From Rhizobium sp. FY34 (GTDB lineage Bacteria; Pseudomonadota; Alphaproteobacteria; Rhizobiales; Rhizobiaceae): a stretch of 64,000 bases of DNA. Each line of letters begins with the position of its first letter. The stretch's first letter is position 1. The translations under genes and the position numbers were made by a program. Below the pieces are notes generated by a model. That model saw nothing but the letters and a program-made list of their open reading frames with translations, was not told where the DNA came from and ran no database searches. Where the stretch lies: NCBI RefSeq assembly GCF_005222845.1, contig NZ_STFZ01000006.1, positions 1 to 64,000 of the forward strand, in the 5' to 3' direction. Below are positions 1-8,135 of the stretch, one piece after another.

Positions 1-34
1 AAGGCCGCAGGTTCAAATCCTGCCCCCGCAACCA
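1..34 (+). tRNA. initiator tRNA-fMet, 3' part only
   Basis: The window opens inside a tRNA. Visible are the T arm (stem GCAGG/CCTGC around loop TTCAAAT), the 3' acceptor strand CCCCGCA, discriminator A and an encoded CCA ending at 34. The 3' strand CCCCGCA-A-CCA is that of bacterial initiator tRNA, whose first pair is a C-A mismatch (5' strand CGCGGGG). The anticodon lies outside the window, so the identity rests on the acceptor strand. Confidence 0.85.
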
Positions 35-45
35 AAAATCCCTCC

Positions 46-77
46 GATCCCGTAGCATAATACGCTGCGGGATTTTT
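46..77 (+). terminator. intrinsic terminator of the tRNA
   Basis: Ten-base stem ATCCCGTAGC (47-56) and GCTGCGGGAT (64-73), with one G-T wobble, closes a 7-nt loop and is followed by a run of five T (73-77). It lies 12 bases after the tRNA CCA. Confidence 0.85.
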
Positions 78-401
78 GCGTTTCTGGGCGCCGGATTGAT
101 CAGAACGGCCCATAAGCTCTTCCAGAATTGACCGCTCGTTGACAGTGTAAGGATTCAACCCTTCTTGACGATGTGGAAATCAGAGTTGGGGTGGAGAACA
201 TCCTGTCAAACACGATGCCAGACAGAGACAACCATTGCAGAGCGCATGGATGCCTTTTACAATCCTATCTGGCGGCACTCGGCGCTTAACTGTGTGAATC
301 AGCACAGTTCAAATAATTGGCACGATGACCGGATATCGCCTCTCCCCTTTTCCGGGGCAAGTCCATGCATCGGCTGCAGCGTTTGCAACGAGGTTTTTTA
401 A
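78..401. other. 324-base intergenic region, no gene recognised
   Basis: Between the tRNA terminator and the first protein gene I see no supportable gene. A 78-codon open frame at 165-401 has no convincing ribosome binding site, is rich in Cys, Trp and His, and resembles nothing I know. A TTGACA hexamer at 139-144 could be a -35 box for the DUF350 operon, but I see no matching -10 box. Confidence 0.5.
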
Positions 402-803
402 ATGACAAATTACATGGCGGGTTTGCCTGCCTTTCTTTCCTATTTTATCATTGGTCTCGGCTGCTATGCGGCTTTTGCTGCACTCTACACACACATGACA
501 CCGCAAAAGGAAGCCCAATTGATCCGGGAGGGTAACCTGGCCGCGATCGTCGCTTTCCTTGGCGCGCTGATTGGTTTCAGCTTGCCGCTTGCGTCAGCCG
601 CAGCCCATTCGGTGAGCCTCGTGGACTACGTGGTCTGGGCGGTGATTGGCATCGTGATCCAGATTCTGGCATTTTACATCGCCAATTTCACGATGAAGGA
701 TCTGCATTCGAAAATCACCGACGGCAACGTCGCGGCCGGCCTATGGGGTGGTGGGATTGCCGTTGTGATCGGCATCCTCAATGCCGCCTGCATGACCTAT
801 TGA
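402..803 (+). CDS. DUF350 family membrane protein (YjfL-like)
   Basis: A 133-residue integral membrane protein of the DUF350/YjfL (UPF0719) family. About four hydrophobic segments are visible, roughly at residues 8-30, 45-68, 75-95 and 108-130, in the family's compact two-plus-two arrangement. The molecular function of DUF350 is not established. It starts an operon in which the next two genes follow at 9 and 1 bases. The same order, DUF350, DUF1190, ATP-grasp, is that of E. coli yjfL-yjfM-yjfC, which supports a joint membrane-associated role. The start ATG at 402 directly follows a TAA and is the only sensible start, although no strong Shine-Dalgarno is seen. Confidence 0.85.
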   Translation: MTNYMAGLPAFLSYFIIGLGCYAAFAALYTHMTPQKEAQLIREGNLAAIVAFLGALIGFSLPLASAAAHSVSLVDYVVWAVIGIVIQILAFYIANFTMKDLHSKITDGNVAAGLWGGGIAVVIGILNAACMTY

Positions 804-812
804 GGTTCGGAT

Positions 813-1397
813 ATGCGCAGACGTCTGATCGGATCTTTTCCGGACCTTGCATTCGGCACGATCGCAGCGACGGCCGTTGTGCTTAGCTTCTACACGAGGG
901 ACGAGGCCTTGGTCTTCGCTTCGGCCCAGCAGTGCATAGCCGGAGAAATTGATCCGCAAGTCTGTGGGGCGGCGGCCGAGGATGCAAAGCAGGCTCATCT
1001 CGCAACGGCGCCGCGATTTTCGAACATGGCGGCATGCGAAATGGATTATGGCCTCTACAAATGTGTTGAGCAGGGTGGAATGACGGTGCCAAACAATCTG
1101 GATGGCCAGTCTGTGTTCATCCCGATATTGGCTGGCTTTGTCCTGTCGTCCGGGATCAAGGACCTCAACGATTACTTCACGTTCCGGCGGAAGGAAGAAG
1201 AGGAAGAAGGTGCCTATAATGGCGCGACGACGATCTACTACAATCGGAAAGTAGAGATGGTCACGCCGGTTGTGGAGAAGCCCGGCGCGGGACGTTTGAC
1301 GCAAGCGCCGGGGCCGACGAGCATGAAGCCATTCAATGCGAAAACACATGCGGCAAGCCGAGGTGGCTTTGGTGGCCGCTTCTTCTCGGGTGGGTGA
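813..1397 (+). CDS. DUF1190 family protein (YgiB/YjfM-like)
   Basis: A 194-residue protein with an N-terminal hydrophobic segment (about residues 10-28), followed by a Cys-containing domain with the YgiB/YjfM pattern (AQQC, ACEMDYGLYKC) and a glycine-rich tail (RGGFGGRFFSGG) typical of DUF1190. An acidic patch EEEEE lies near residue 131. The family has no proven activity. In enterobacteria it is always beside the YgiC/YjfC ATP-grasp enzyme, and here that gene starts one base after this stop. I infer that this anchored protein is the partner or substrate of the ligase. Confidence 0.85.
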   Translation: MRRRLIGSFPDLAFGTIAATAVVLSFYTRDEALVFASAQQCIAGEIDPQVCGAAAEDAKQAHLATAPRFSNMAACEMDYGLYKCVEQGGMTVPNNLDGQSVFIPILAGFVLSSGIKDLNDYFTFRRKEEEEEGAYNGATTIYYNRKVEMVTPVVEKPGAGRLTQAPGPTSMKPFNAKTHAASRGGFGGRFFSGG

Positions 1398-1398
1398 C

Positions 1399-2556
1399 AT
1401 GCGGCGGATTTCCATACCACCGCGCCGGGATTGGCGTGAGAAGGCCAATGCGGTTGGCTTCAGTTTTCACGAAATGTATGGCGAGCCCTATTGGGTTGAT
1501 GATGCTGCCTATTGCTTCGAACTTGCGGAAGTCGAGGATGAGATCGAGGGGCCGAGCCAGGAATTGCACGAAATGTGCCTTGACCTCGTCGGGGACATTG
1601 TCAGAAGCGAAGAGGCACTCGATCGACTGGCCATCTCTGGCGAAATCCAGGATATTGTGCGCCGTTCTTGGGAACGGCATGATCGCCATCTCTATGGCCG
1701 CTTTGACCTCGCCTATGACGGAAACGGGCCGGCGAAACTTTTGGAGTACAATGCCGATACACCGACCTCCGTGTTCGAGACGGCCTATTTTCAGTTCAAT
1801 TGGCTGACAGACCAGATGGCAGCGGGCAATCTTGCCCCAGATACGGATCAGTTCAATTCCGTGCAGGAAAGCCTGGTCGAGGCGTTCGGTCAGTTCTCGC
1901 GCGACCGGATCTTCCATTTTGCAGCGATTAGCGACAGCCCGGAAGACCAGGGCACCACCGTTTATCTGATGGATTGTGCTGTCCAGGCCGGCCATCGCGT
2001 GCAGTTTCTCGATATGCGCGAAATTGGCATCGACGCCAGGGGGCAATATACGGATCTGCAGAATCGCGTCATCGAACGCTGCTTCAAGCTCTACCCCTGG
2101 GAGTTCATGTTTCAGGAAACCTATGCGGCCCAGCTCCGCGAACAGAGTACTGTTTTCGTCGAGCCAGCCTGGAAGGCAGTGTTGTCGAACAAAGGCCTGT
2201 TGCCGCTGCTGTGGCAGCGTTATCCGGGCCACCCCAATCTGCTGCCAAGTTTTTTTGCCGATGATCCGGCGGCAGCCGATCTCAGCGACTATGTCATCAA
2301 GCCACTCTTGTCGCGCGAAGGGGAGAATGTCCGGCTGTTTCGCGCCGGGCAGGAAGTTGTGTCGGCGCCAGGCGATTATGGCGCTGAAGGTTTCGTGATC
2401 CAGGCTCATGCTCCGCTGTTTAAAAGTGATGCCGGCTATGCCGTGTTGGGAAGCTGGATCGTCGGGGATAAAGCTTGCGGACTTGGCGTTCGGGAGGACA
2501 GATCGCCGATTACGGCAAATCTCTCCCGCTATGTTCCGCATGTGATTGTGGGATGA
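1399..2556 (+). CDS. ATP-grasp ligase, glutathionylspermidine-synthase-like (YgiC/YjfC)
   Basis: A 385-residue protein matching the C-terminal synthetase domain of glutathionylspermidine synthase, as in E. coli YgiC/YjfC (about 386 residues). Typical segments are GRFDLAYDGNGPAKLLEYNADTP, split as GRFDLAYDG and LLEYNADTP near residues 92-115, and the late KPLLSREGENVRLF segment near 300 that contributes ATP and metal binding. The amidase domain of true Gsp synthetase is absent, so the natural substrate is unknown. I chose ATG 1399 because it follows the DUF1190 stop by one base and gives the family length. An upstream in-frame ATG at 1336 would overlap DUF1190 by 62 bases. Confidence 0.87.
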   Translation: MRRISIPPRRDWREKANAVGFSFHEMYGEPYWVDDAAYCFELAEVEDEIEGPSQELHEMCLDLVGDIVRSEEALDRLAISGEIQDIVRRSWERHDRHLYGRFDLAYDGNGPAKLLEYNADTPTSVFETAYFQFNWLTDQMAAGNLAPDTDQFNSVQESLVEAFGQFSRDRIFHFAAISDSPEDQGTTVYLMDCAVQAGHRVQFLDMREIGIDARGQYTDLQNRVIERCFKLYPWEFMFQETYAAQLREQSTVFVEPAWKAVLSNKGLLPLLWQRYPGHPNLLPSFFADDPAAADLSDYVIKPLLSREGENVRLFRAGQEVVSAPGDYGAEGFVIQAHAPLFKSDAGYAVLGSWIVGDKACGLGVREDRSPITANLSRYVPHVIVG

Positions 2557-2572
2557 CCTCGCAGACTGAACT

Positions 2573-2603
2573 GTGTCCGCCGTTGATAAGATCGAGCGGA
2601 CAC
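2573..2603. other. inverted repeat in the yjfC-DUF808 gap
   Basis: GTGTCCGC (2573-2580) and GCGGACAC (2596-2603) form a perfect 8-bp stem with a 15-nt loop, with no T run after it. It lies in the 88-base gap between the ATP-grasp gene and the DUF808 gene. It may be an mRNA hairpin or an operator. It also argues that translation of DUF808 does not begin at the GTG at 2573. Confidence 0.45.
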
Positions 2604-2644
2604 TTGGTATCATAAATTCGCTGACCGAAAAGATTGGGAAACAC

Positions 2645-3604
2645 ATGGCCACCGGACTTCTCGCACTTCTCGATGACGTCGCAGCGATCGCCAAGCTTGC
2701 CGCCGCCTCGCTGGAAGATGTCGCCGCGCAGACTGCCAAGGCAGGTGCGAAGGCCGCCGGCGTGGTCATCGACGACGCTGCCGTCACGCCGAGATATGTG
2801 GTTGGCCTTTCTCCTGCGCGGGAACTGCCAATCATCGGCAAGATTGCGCTTGGATCGCTGAAAAACAAGCTGCTGTTTTTGCTGCCGGCGGGACTTTTTC
2901 TCGGATATTTCGCGCCGTGGTCAATCACGCCGCTTCTGATGCTTGGTGGTCTGTATCTTTGCTACGAAGGGGCAGAGAAGCTTTATGAAGTCGTGATGCC
3001 GCATGGCGCCCATGAACATGAAGCAACTGTCTCGGGCTCGGTCGATCCGGTTGCCCTGGAGAACCAGAAAGTGTCGGGCGCTATCAGGACCGATTTCATC
3101 CTCTCGGCTGAGATCATGGCTTTGACGCTCGCCAATGTCGCCTTGTCCAATATCTACACGCAGGCAGCAGTCCTGGCATCTGTCGGCATCCTGATCACAA
3201 TTGCGGTTTACGGTGTCGTCGCCCTGATCGTGAAGGCCGACGACGTGGGCCTTGCCCTTGCCCGTTCGTCGCTCGGCATCCTGAAGCTGGTCGGTAAGGG
3301 TCTGGTGGTTGGTGTTCCGGTCTTCCTGAAGGTTCTTGCCATGGTTGGCACCGCTGCCATGCTTTGGGTGGGGGGAAGCATTCTAGTGCATGGGATGGCT
3401 GAGATCGGCTACCATGGTCCCGAGCATCTGATCGAAGCGCTGGCAACCGGTGTCGCCTCGGCCTCTACCCATGTGTCCGGTATCTTGCACTGGATTGCGA
3501 CATCCGCAGCACAGGCCGTACTCGGGATCGTCATCGGTGCTATGACCATCGTGGCGGTGCAGATTGCTGCCCCTGTGATCCGCAGATTTAAGCCAAGCCG
3601 TTGA
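2645..3604 (+). CDS. DUF808 family membrane protein (YedI-like)
   Basis: A 319-residue inner-membrane protein of the DUF808/YedI family. The N-terminus (MATGLLALLDDVAAIAKLAA, then an RELPIIGKIALGSLKNK segment) matches the family pattern, followed by several hydrophobic segments from about residue 80 to the end. Function is unknown. The start ATG 2645 was chosen over GTG 2573 because family members begin just before the LLALLDD segment and because GGGAA precedes it. It is on the same strand as the DUF350-DUF1190-ATP-grasp genes, 88 bases downstream, so co-transcription is possible but less certain than for the first three. Confidence 0.82.
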   Translation: MATGLLALLDDVAAIAKLAAASLEDVAAQTAKAGAKAAGVVIDDAAVTPRYVVGLSPARELPIIGKIALGSLKNKLLFLLPAGLFLGYFAPWSITPLLMLGGLYLCYEGAEKLYEVVMPHGAHEHEATVSGSVDPVALENQKVSGAIRTDFILSAEIMALTLANVALSNIYTQAAVLASVGILITIAVYGVVALIVKADDVGLALARSSLGILKLVGKGLVVGVPVFLKVLAMVGTAAMLWVGGSILVHGMAEIGYHGPEHLIEALATGVASASTHVSGILHWIATSAAQAVLGIVIGAMTIVAVQIAAPVIRRFKPSR

Positions 3605-3644
3605 TCGGAAGTGCTTCCCGGTCTGTTTTTTCGTCTTCAGGATT

Positions 3645-3673
3645 GCCGCCGCCACGAGCACGTGTGCGGCGGC
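3645..3673. terminator. possible hairpin terminator between convergent genes
   Basis: GCCGCCGC (3645-3652) pairs with GCGGCGGC (3666-3673) around a 13-nt loop, in the 79-base gap between the convergent DUF808 and purU genes. No T run follows on either strand; a T6 lies upstream at 3626-3631. It may be a transcription-end hairpin, but intrinsic termination is not proven. Confidence 0.4.
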
Positions 3674-3683
3674 CCGTAGCTTT

Positions 3684-4565
3684 TCATCCCATCCGCTCGG
3701 ATGCATAGCTGCCGGGGCTTGGCGGAAAGACGATCGTGCGGTTGCCGTTGATGAAGGTGCGGTGGTGGATATGGGCGTGGACGGCACGCGCCAGCACCTG
3801 CGCTTCCACATCGCGGCCCATGGACACATAGTCTTCCGGCGACTGCGCATGGGTGACGCGCACCGTATCCTGTTCGATGATCGGGCCTTCATCCAGATCC
3901 GCAGTCACGTAATGGGCCGTGGCGCCAATCAGTTTCACACCGCGCTCATAGGCCTGTTTATAGGGGTTGGCGCCCTTGAAGCTCGGCAGGAAGGAATGGT
4001 GGATGTTGATGATCTTGCCCGACATTTTCTGGCAGAGCGGATCAGACAGAACCTGCATGTAGCGGGCGAGTACAATGAGTTCGGTTCCCGTCTGCTCGAC
4101 GAGGTCCAGGAGCCGGGCCTCGGCTTCCGGCTTGTTGTCCTTCGTTACCTTGATGTGGTGGAAGGGGATGTCGTGATTGACGATGACCTTCTGGTAATCG
4201 AAATGGTTGGAGACAACGCCGACGATATCGATCGGCAAGGCACCGATCTTCCAGCGATAGAGGAGATCGTTCAGGCAGTGGCCGAAACGCGACACCATCA
4301 ACAGCACTTTTTCGCGCTTTTCGGCGTCATGCAGGTTCCAGACCATGGCGAAACGGTCAGCCACAGCGATAAAGCCTTTTTCGAGATCAGCAGCACTTAC
4401 GCCTTCCTCGGAAAGAAAGGACACCCGCATGAAGAATTGTTTCGTGGTGAGGTCATCGAACTGCGAGGAATCGATGATGTTGCAGCCCTGTTGTGCCAGA
4501 TAGCCGGAAATGGCCGCGACAATGCCGCGCGCGGTGGGGCAGGAAACGGTCAGCACAAGGTTCAT
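3684..4565 (-). CDS. purU: formyltetrahydrofolate deformylase
   Basis: A 293-residue cytosolic enzyme that hydrolyses 10-formyl-THF to formate and THF. An ACT domain occupies about residues 1-80 and the formyltransferase fold about 85-290. The catalytic Asn-x-His is in INIHHSFLPSF (N187, H189) and the Asp in DLDEGPII (D225). ATG 4565 is chosen because the ACT domain begins there (MNLVLTVSCP); the frame is open further upstream but without family sequence. It is the last gene of the glxBCD-glnT unit. There it would drain one-carbon units loaded onto folate when N-methylglutamate or sarcosine is oxidised. Confidence 0.93.
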   Translation of the reverse strand: MNLVLTVSCPTARGIVAAISGYLAQQGCNIIDSSQFDDLTTKQFFMRVSFLSEEGVSAADLEKGFIAVADRFAMVWNLHDAEKREKVLLMVSRFGHCLNDLLYRWKIGALPIDIVGVVSNHFDYQKVIVNHDIPFHHIKVTKDNKPEAEARLLDLVEQTGTELIVLARYMQVLSDPLCQKMSGKIINIHHSFLPSFKGANPYKQAYERGVKLIGATAHYVTADLDEGPIIEQDTVRVTHAQSPEDYVSMGRDVEAQVLARAVHAHIHHRTFINGNRTIVFPPSPGSYASERMG

Positions 4566-4596
4566 AAGCGCTTGTCCTTCAAAATAAGCATGACAA

Positions 4597-4622
4597 AACA
4601 GGTCCCGGCTTTCGCCGGGGCC
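4597..4622 (-). terminator. hairpin after the glutamine synthetase gene
   Basis: GGTCCCGGC (4601-4609) and GCCGGGGCC (4614-4622) form a 9-bp stem with one wobble. Read on the minus strand, the stem is followed by TGTTTTG. It sits between the glutamine synthetase and purU genes, so it is either a partial terminator that lowers purU expression or an mRNA-stabilising hairpin. Confidence 0.6.
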
Positions 4623-4656
4623 TCTCGCGGATGGTGGTGCAGAGTGCTTCGACTGC

Positions 4657-5964
4657 TCAGATATCGAGCGTCGTCTGGTGTTCCCAAGCAGTGAACTGCG
4701 AGCAGTAGGTGTTCCACTCGCCATGCTTCAGCTTGAGATAGGCTGCGGAAAATTCCGTGCCAAGCGCTGCCTGCAGGCCCTTGTCTTCCTCATAGGCGCG
4801 CAGCGCGTCCAGCAGATTGAGGGGCAGTTTTGGTGCGTCCTTCACCAGATGCCCATCGCGATACATGTCGATATCGTAGTGCGGACCCGGATCGGCATCG
4901 CTTTTCAGGCCACTCAGGCCGGCAGCAATGATGATGGCCTGCAAGAGGTAGGGGTTCACAGCGCCATCCGGCAGGCGGAGTTCGAAACGACCGGGCCCCG
5001 GCACGCGCACCATATGGGTGCGGTTATTGCCGGTCCATGTCACGGTATTCGGAGCCCAGGTAGCGCCGGAAATCGTGCGTGGTGCATTGATGCGCTTGTA
5101 GGAATTGACCGTCGGGTTGGTGACGGCAGCGAGTGCCGAGGCATGTTTCATGATGCCACCGAGAAATGTCTTGCCCTTGGCTGACAGACCAAATGGCATG
5201 GCCTTGTCGGCAAAGGCATTGATCTTGCCGTCATTGTCCCAGACCGAGATATGCGCGTGGCAGCCATTGCCGGTCAGGCCCTTGAAGGGCTTTGGCATGA
5301 AAGTGGCGCGAAGTCCGTGCTTTTCGGCCACGGATTTCACCATGAACTTGAAGAAGGAATGCTTGTCGGCTGTCTTCAGCGCGTCGTCATACTCCCAGTT
5401 CATCTCGAACTGGCCATTCGCGTCTTCATGGTCGTTCTGGTATGGTTTCCAGCCAAGCTCCAGCATGTAGTCGCAGATTTCGGCAATCACATCGTAACGG
5501 CGCATCAGCGCTTGCTGGTCGTAGCAGGGCTTTTCGGCATTATCGAATTCGTCGGAAATCTTCTCGCCATCGGCAGAAATCAGGAAAAATTCCGGCTCGA
5601 CGCCGGTCTTGACCCGCAGACCCATGGCCGCGGCTTCCGCCACAAGCCGTTTCAGCACAACGCGTGGTGCTTGTTCGACCGGCTTGTCTTCCATGACGCA
5701 ATCGGCAGCGACCCAGGCGACATCCTTCTTCCATGGCAGCTGGATGACGGAGGAGGGATCAGGAATGGCAAAGAGGTCGGGATGGGCCGGCGTCAGATCC
5801 AGCCAGGTGGCAAAACCCGCAAAACCCGCACCATCCTTCTGCATGTCGGCGATCGCTTCGGTCGGCACCAGCTTGGCGCGCTGGGCACCGAACAGATCCG
5901 TGTAGCTGATCATGAAATATTTGATGCCGCGCTCTGCAGCGAAGCTCGAAAGGTCCTGTGTCAC
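4657..5964 (-). CDS. glnT: type III glutamine synthetase / gamma-glutamylmethylamide synthetase-like
   Basis: A 435-residue GS-fold ligase that joins glutamate to ammonia or an amine with ATP. GS motifs visible are VEPEFF near residue 123, the NGCHAHISVW segment near 233 and the phosphate/glutamate-binding GPGRFELRLPDGAVNPY near 325. Length and sequence match rhizobial GlnT (435 residues) and the related GmaS of methylamine users; it is much shorter than GSIII of the GlnN type. In context, between glxD and purU, and opposite a Sox/Mgd set, a gamma-glutamylmethylamide synthetase role (glutamate + methylamine) is at least as likely as plain glutamine synthesis. The two cannot be separated by sequence reading alone. 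Confidence 0.88.
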   Translation of the reverse strand: MTQDLSSFAAERGIKYFMISYTDLFGAQRAKLVPTEAIADMQKDGAGFAGFATWLDLTPAHPDLFAIPDPSSVIQLPWKKDVAWVAADCVMEDKPVEQAPRVVLKRLVAEAAAMGLRVKTGVEPEFFLISADGEKISDEFDNAEKPCYDQQALMRRYDVIAEICDYMLELGWKPYQNDHEDANGQFEMNWEYDDALKTADKHSFFKFMVKSVAEKHGLRATFMPKPFKGLTGNGCHAHISVWDNDGKINAFADKAMPFGLSAKGKTFLGGIMKHASALAAVTNPTVNSYKRINAPRTISGATWAPNTVTWTGNNRTHMVRVPGPGRFELRLPDGAVNPYLLQAIIIAAGLSGLKSDADPGPHYDIDMYRDGHLVKDAPKLPLNLLDALRAYEEDKGLQAALGTEFSAAYLKLKHGEWNTYCSQFTAWEHQTTLDI

Positions 5965-6007
5965 GTCGTTCCCCTGTTTTTATGGATTGAGACACATGTT
6001 GGAATTG

Positions 6008-6044
6008 AAAATGGCCGCATCCGTGGGAGCCGGATGCGGCCATT
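6008..6044 (-). other. strong hairpin between glxD and glnT
   Basis: AATGGCCGCATCC (6010-6022) and GGATGCGGCCATT (6032-6044) form a perfect 13-bp stem with a 9-nt loop. On the minus strand TTTTC follows, so partial termination after glxD is plausible and would set the ratio of glx to glnT transcripts. Confidence 0.65.
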
Positions 6045-6050
6045 CGTGAT

Positions 6051-7379
6051 TTAAAAACTGCCTTTGCCGGGATACCAGCTGGTGCCGGCCAGTGGGATCT
6101 GGGCCATGGCAGCGGCTTCCATGGTGAGCGCGCAGAGATCTTCCGGCTCAAGATTGGTCAGCTTGTTCTTGCCGCAGGCCCGCGCAATCGTCTGGGCTTC
6201 CAGCGTCATGACCTTTAGATAATTGGCAAGCCTGCGACCGGCAGCCACCGGATCGAGACGGGCGGCAAGCTCGGGATCCTGCGTGGTGATGCCAGCCGGA
6301 TCCTTGCCCTCGTGCCAGTCGTCATAGGCGCCGGCGGTGGTGCCGAGCTTCTGGTATTCCTCTTCCCATTTCGGATCATTGTCGCCGATGGCAACCAGTG
6401 CCGCCGTGCCGATGGCAACCGCATCGGCACCGAGTGCCAAGGCTTTGGCCACATCGGCGCCGGAGCGGATGCCGCCCGAAACGATCAGCTGAACCTTGCG
6501 GTGCATGCCCAGATCCTGCAGCGCCTGGACGGCGGGGCGAATGCAGGCAAGCGTCGGCATGCCGACATTTTCGATGAACACATCCTGGGTTGCCGCCGTG
6601 CCGCCCTGCATGCCATCCAGCACCACGACATCGGCGCCGGCCTTCACGGCAAGGGCCGTGTCATAATAGGGGCGTGCACCGCCGACCTTGATGTAGATCG
6701 GCTTTTCCCAGTCGGTGATTTCCCTAAGTTCCAGGATCTTGATCTCCAGATCATCGGGGCCTGTCCAGTCCGGATGGCGGCAGGCAGAGCGCTGGTCTAT
6801 GCCCTTGGGCAGGTTGCGCATATGAGCAACGCGATCGGAAATCTTCTGGCCAAGCAGCATGCCGCCGCCGCCGGGCTTGGCGCCTTGGCCGACAACTACT
6901 TCGATGGCATCGGCCCGGCGCAGATCCTTGGGGTTCATGCCGTAACGCGATGGTAGATACTGGTAGACCAGTGTCTGTGAATGGCCGCGTTCCTCGTCGG
7001 TCATGCCGCCATCGCCGGTGGTGGTGGACGTGCCGGCAAGTGTGGCACCACGACCGAGCGCTTCCTTGGCATTGCCGGACAGCGCGCCAAACGACATGCC
7101 GGCAATGGTGATTGGAGTCTTGAGATGGATGGGCTTCTTGGCAAAGCGCGTGCCGAGCACCACGGATGTGTCGCATTTCTCGCGGTAGCCTTCGAGCGGA
7201 TAGCGTGAGATGGAGGCGCCAAGAAACAGAAGGTCATCGAAATGCGGCACCTTGCGCTTGGTGCCGGCGCCACGGATGTCATAGATGCCGGTGGCTGCGG
7301 CGCGACGGATTTCGGCCAGCGTATAGTCATCGAAGGTGGCGGACTTGCGCGGCGGGGTGAACGGGTTGTGATAGCTCAT
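6051..7379 (-). CDS. glxD: FMN-binding glutamate-synthase-domain protein (GlxD / MgsC-like)
   Basis: A 442-residue protein equal to the FMN/synthase domain of glutamate synthase as a stand-alone subunit. Glu_synthase fold features are MSFGALSGNAKEALGRGA near residue 95 (glutamine/2-oxoglutarate side), KVGGARPYYDTALAVKAGADVV near 230 and LDGMQGGTAATQ near 255. With GlxB (amidotransferase) and GlxC (GXGXG) it forms a three-gene split glutamate synthase. The homologous MgsABC complex is the N-methylglutamate synthase of the indirect methylamine route. Downstream glnT starts 86 bases on. Function as NMG synthase is inferred from the neighbourhood. Confidence 0.9.
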   Translation of the reverse strand: MSYHNPFTPPRKSATFDDYTLAEIRRAAATGIYDIRGAGTKRKVPHFDDLLFLGASISRYPLEGYREKCDTSVVLGTRFAKKPIHLKTPITIAGMSFGALSGNAKEALGRGATLAGTSTTTGDGGMTDEERGHSQTLVYQYLPSRYGMNPKDLRRADAIEVVVGQGAKPGGGGMLLGQKISDRVAHMRNLPKGIDQRSACRHPDWTGPDDLEIKILELREITDWEKPIYIKVGGARPYYDTALAVKAGADVVVLDGMQGGTAATQDVFIENVGMPTLACIRPAVQALQDLGMHRKVQLIVSGGIRSGADVAKALALGADAVAIGTAALVAIGDNDPKWEEEYQKLGTTAGAYDDWHEGKDPAGITTQDPELAARLDPVAAGRRLANYLKVMTLEAQTIARACGKNKLTNLEPEDLCALTMEAAAMAQIPLAGTSWYPGKGSF

Positions 7380-7393
7380 GGCTTTTCCTCGCC

Positions 7394-8080
7394 TCAGTAC
7401 GCGTCAGCGTTATCGATATTGAAATTGTAGAGCTTGCGGGCAGAACCGTAGCGCTTGAACTCTTCCGGCTTCACATCGGTGATGCCGGCCTGCTCCAGCA
7501 GTTCGGCAAGCTTTGCCAGATGCTTGGGCTTCATCTGCTTTTCAATGCAATCGGCGCCAAGGCTTTTCACCGTGCCGCGCACGAAGAGCTTTGCCTCATA
7601 AAGGCTATCGCCGAGCGCTTCGCCGGCATCGCCGCAGACGACGAGATGGCCGGACTGGCCCATGAAGGCCGACATATGGCCAATCGAGCCCTGCACGACG
7701 ATATCGATACCCTTCATCGAAATGCCGCAGCGTGAGGCGGCATTGCCCTTGATGACGAGGAGGCCACCACGACCCGTGGCGCCGGCATATTGCGAGGCAT
7801 CGCCTTCGATGACGACCGTGCCGGACATCATGTTTTCGGCAACGCCCGGCCCTGCCGAACCATGCACGGTTACCGTGCCGCCATCGTTCATGCCGGCGCA
7901 GTAATAGCCGACTGAACCCTTGATCTCGACGGTGACGGGCGCATCGATGCCGACGGCCACCGCATGATGGCCGCGCGGATTGATGACCTCGAATTCGGTA
8001 TCATTGGCGCCGGCGCCGAGCGTGTGCAGGGCGCTATTCAGTTCGCGCAAAGGCGTTTGAGACAGATCGAAGACGGGCAT
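7394..8080 (-). CDS. glxC: GXGXG-domain glutamate synthase subunit (GlxC / MgsB-like)
   Basis: A 228-residue right-handed beta-helix subunit corresponding to the C-terminal GXGXG domain of GltB. Repeating glycine turns are seen through the middle, e.g. IKGSVGYYCAGMNDGGTV, GSAGPGVAENM, GATGRGGLLV and QGSIGHMSAFMGQSGHLV from about residue 60 to 150. The domain is structural and links the amidotransferase and synthase domains in the fused enzyme. It ends 14 bases before glxD begins, so the two are almost certainly co-translated. Confidence 0.9.
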   Translation of the reverse strand: MPVFDLSQTPLRELNSALHTLGAGANDTEFEVINPRGHHAVAVGIDAPVTVEIKGSVGYYCAGMNDGGTVTVHGSAGPGVAENMMSGTVVIEGDASQYAGATGRGGLLVIKGNAASRCGISMKGIDIVVQGSIGHMSAFMGQSGHLVVCGDAGEALGDSLYEAKLFVRGTVKSLGADCIEKQMKPKHLAKLAELLEQAGITDVKPEEFKRYGSARKLYNFNIDNADAY

Positions 8081-8135
8081 GGTCGGACTTTCTCGGGAAA
8101 ACTACAGCGGCTCGGATGGCAGACGGCGGGAAGGA

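Noticed and set aside
165..401. 78-codon open frame before the DUF350 gene
   Set aside because: No ribosome binding site, odd composition, no family resemblance; treated as intergenic.
1333..2928. 531-codon open frame antisense to the ATP-grasp gene
   Set aside because: It opposes a gene with clear family identity and operon context. The frame is open because of GC-rich codon bias; its translation resembles no family.
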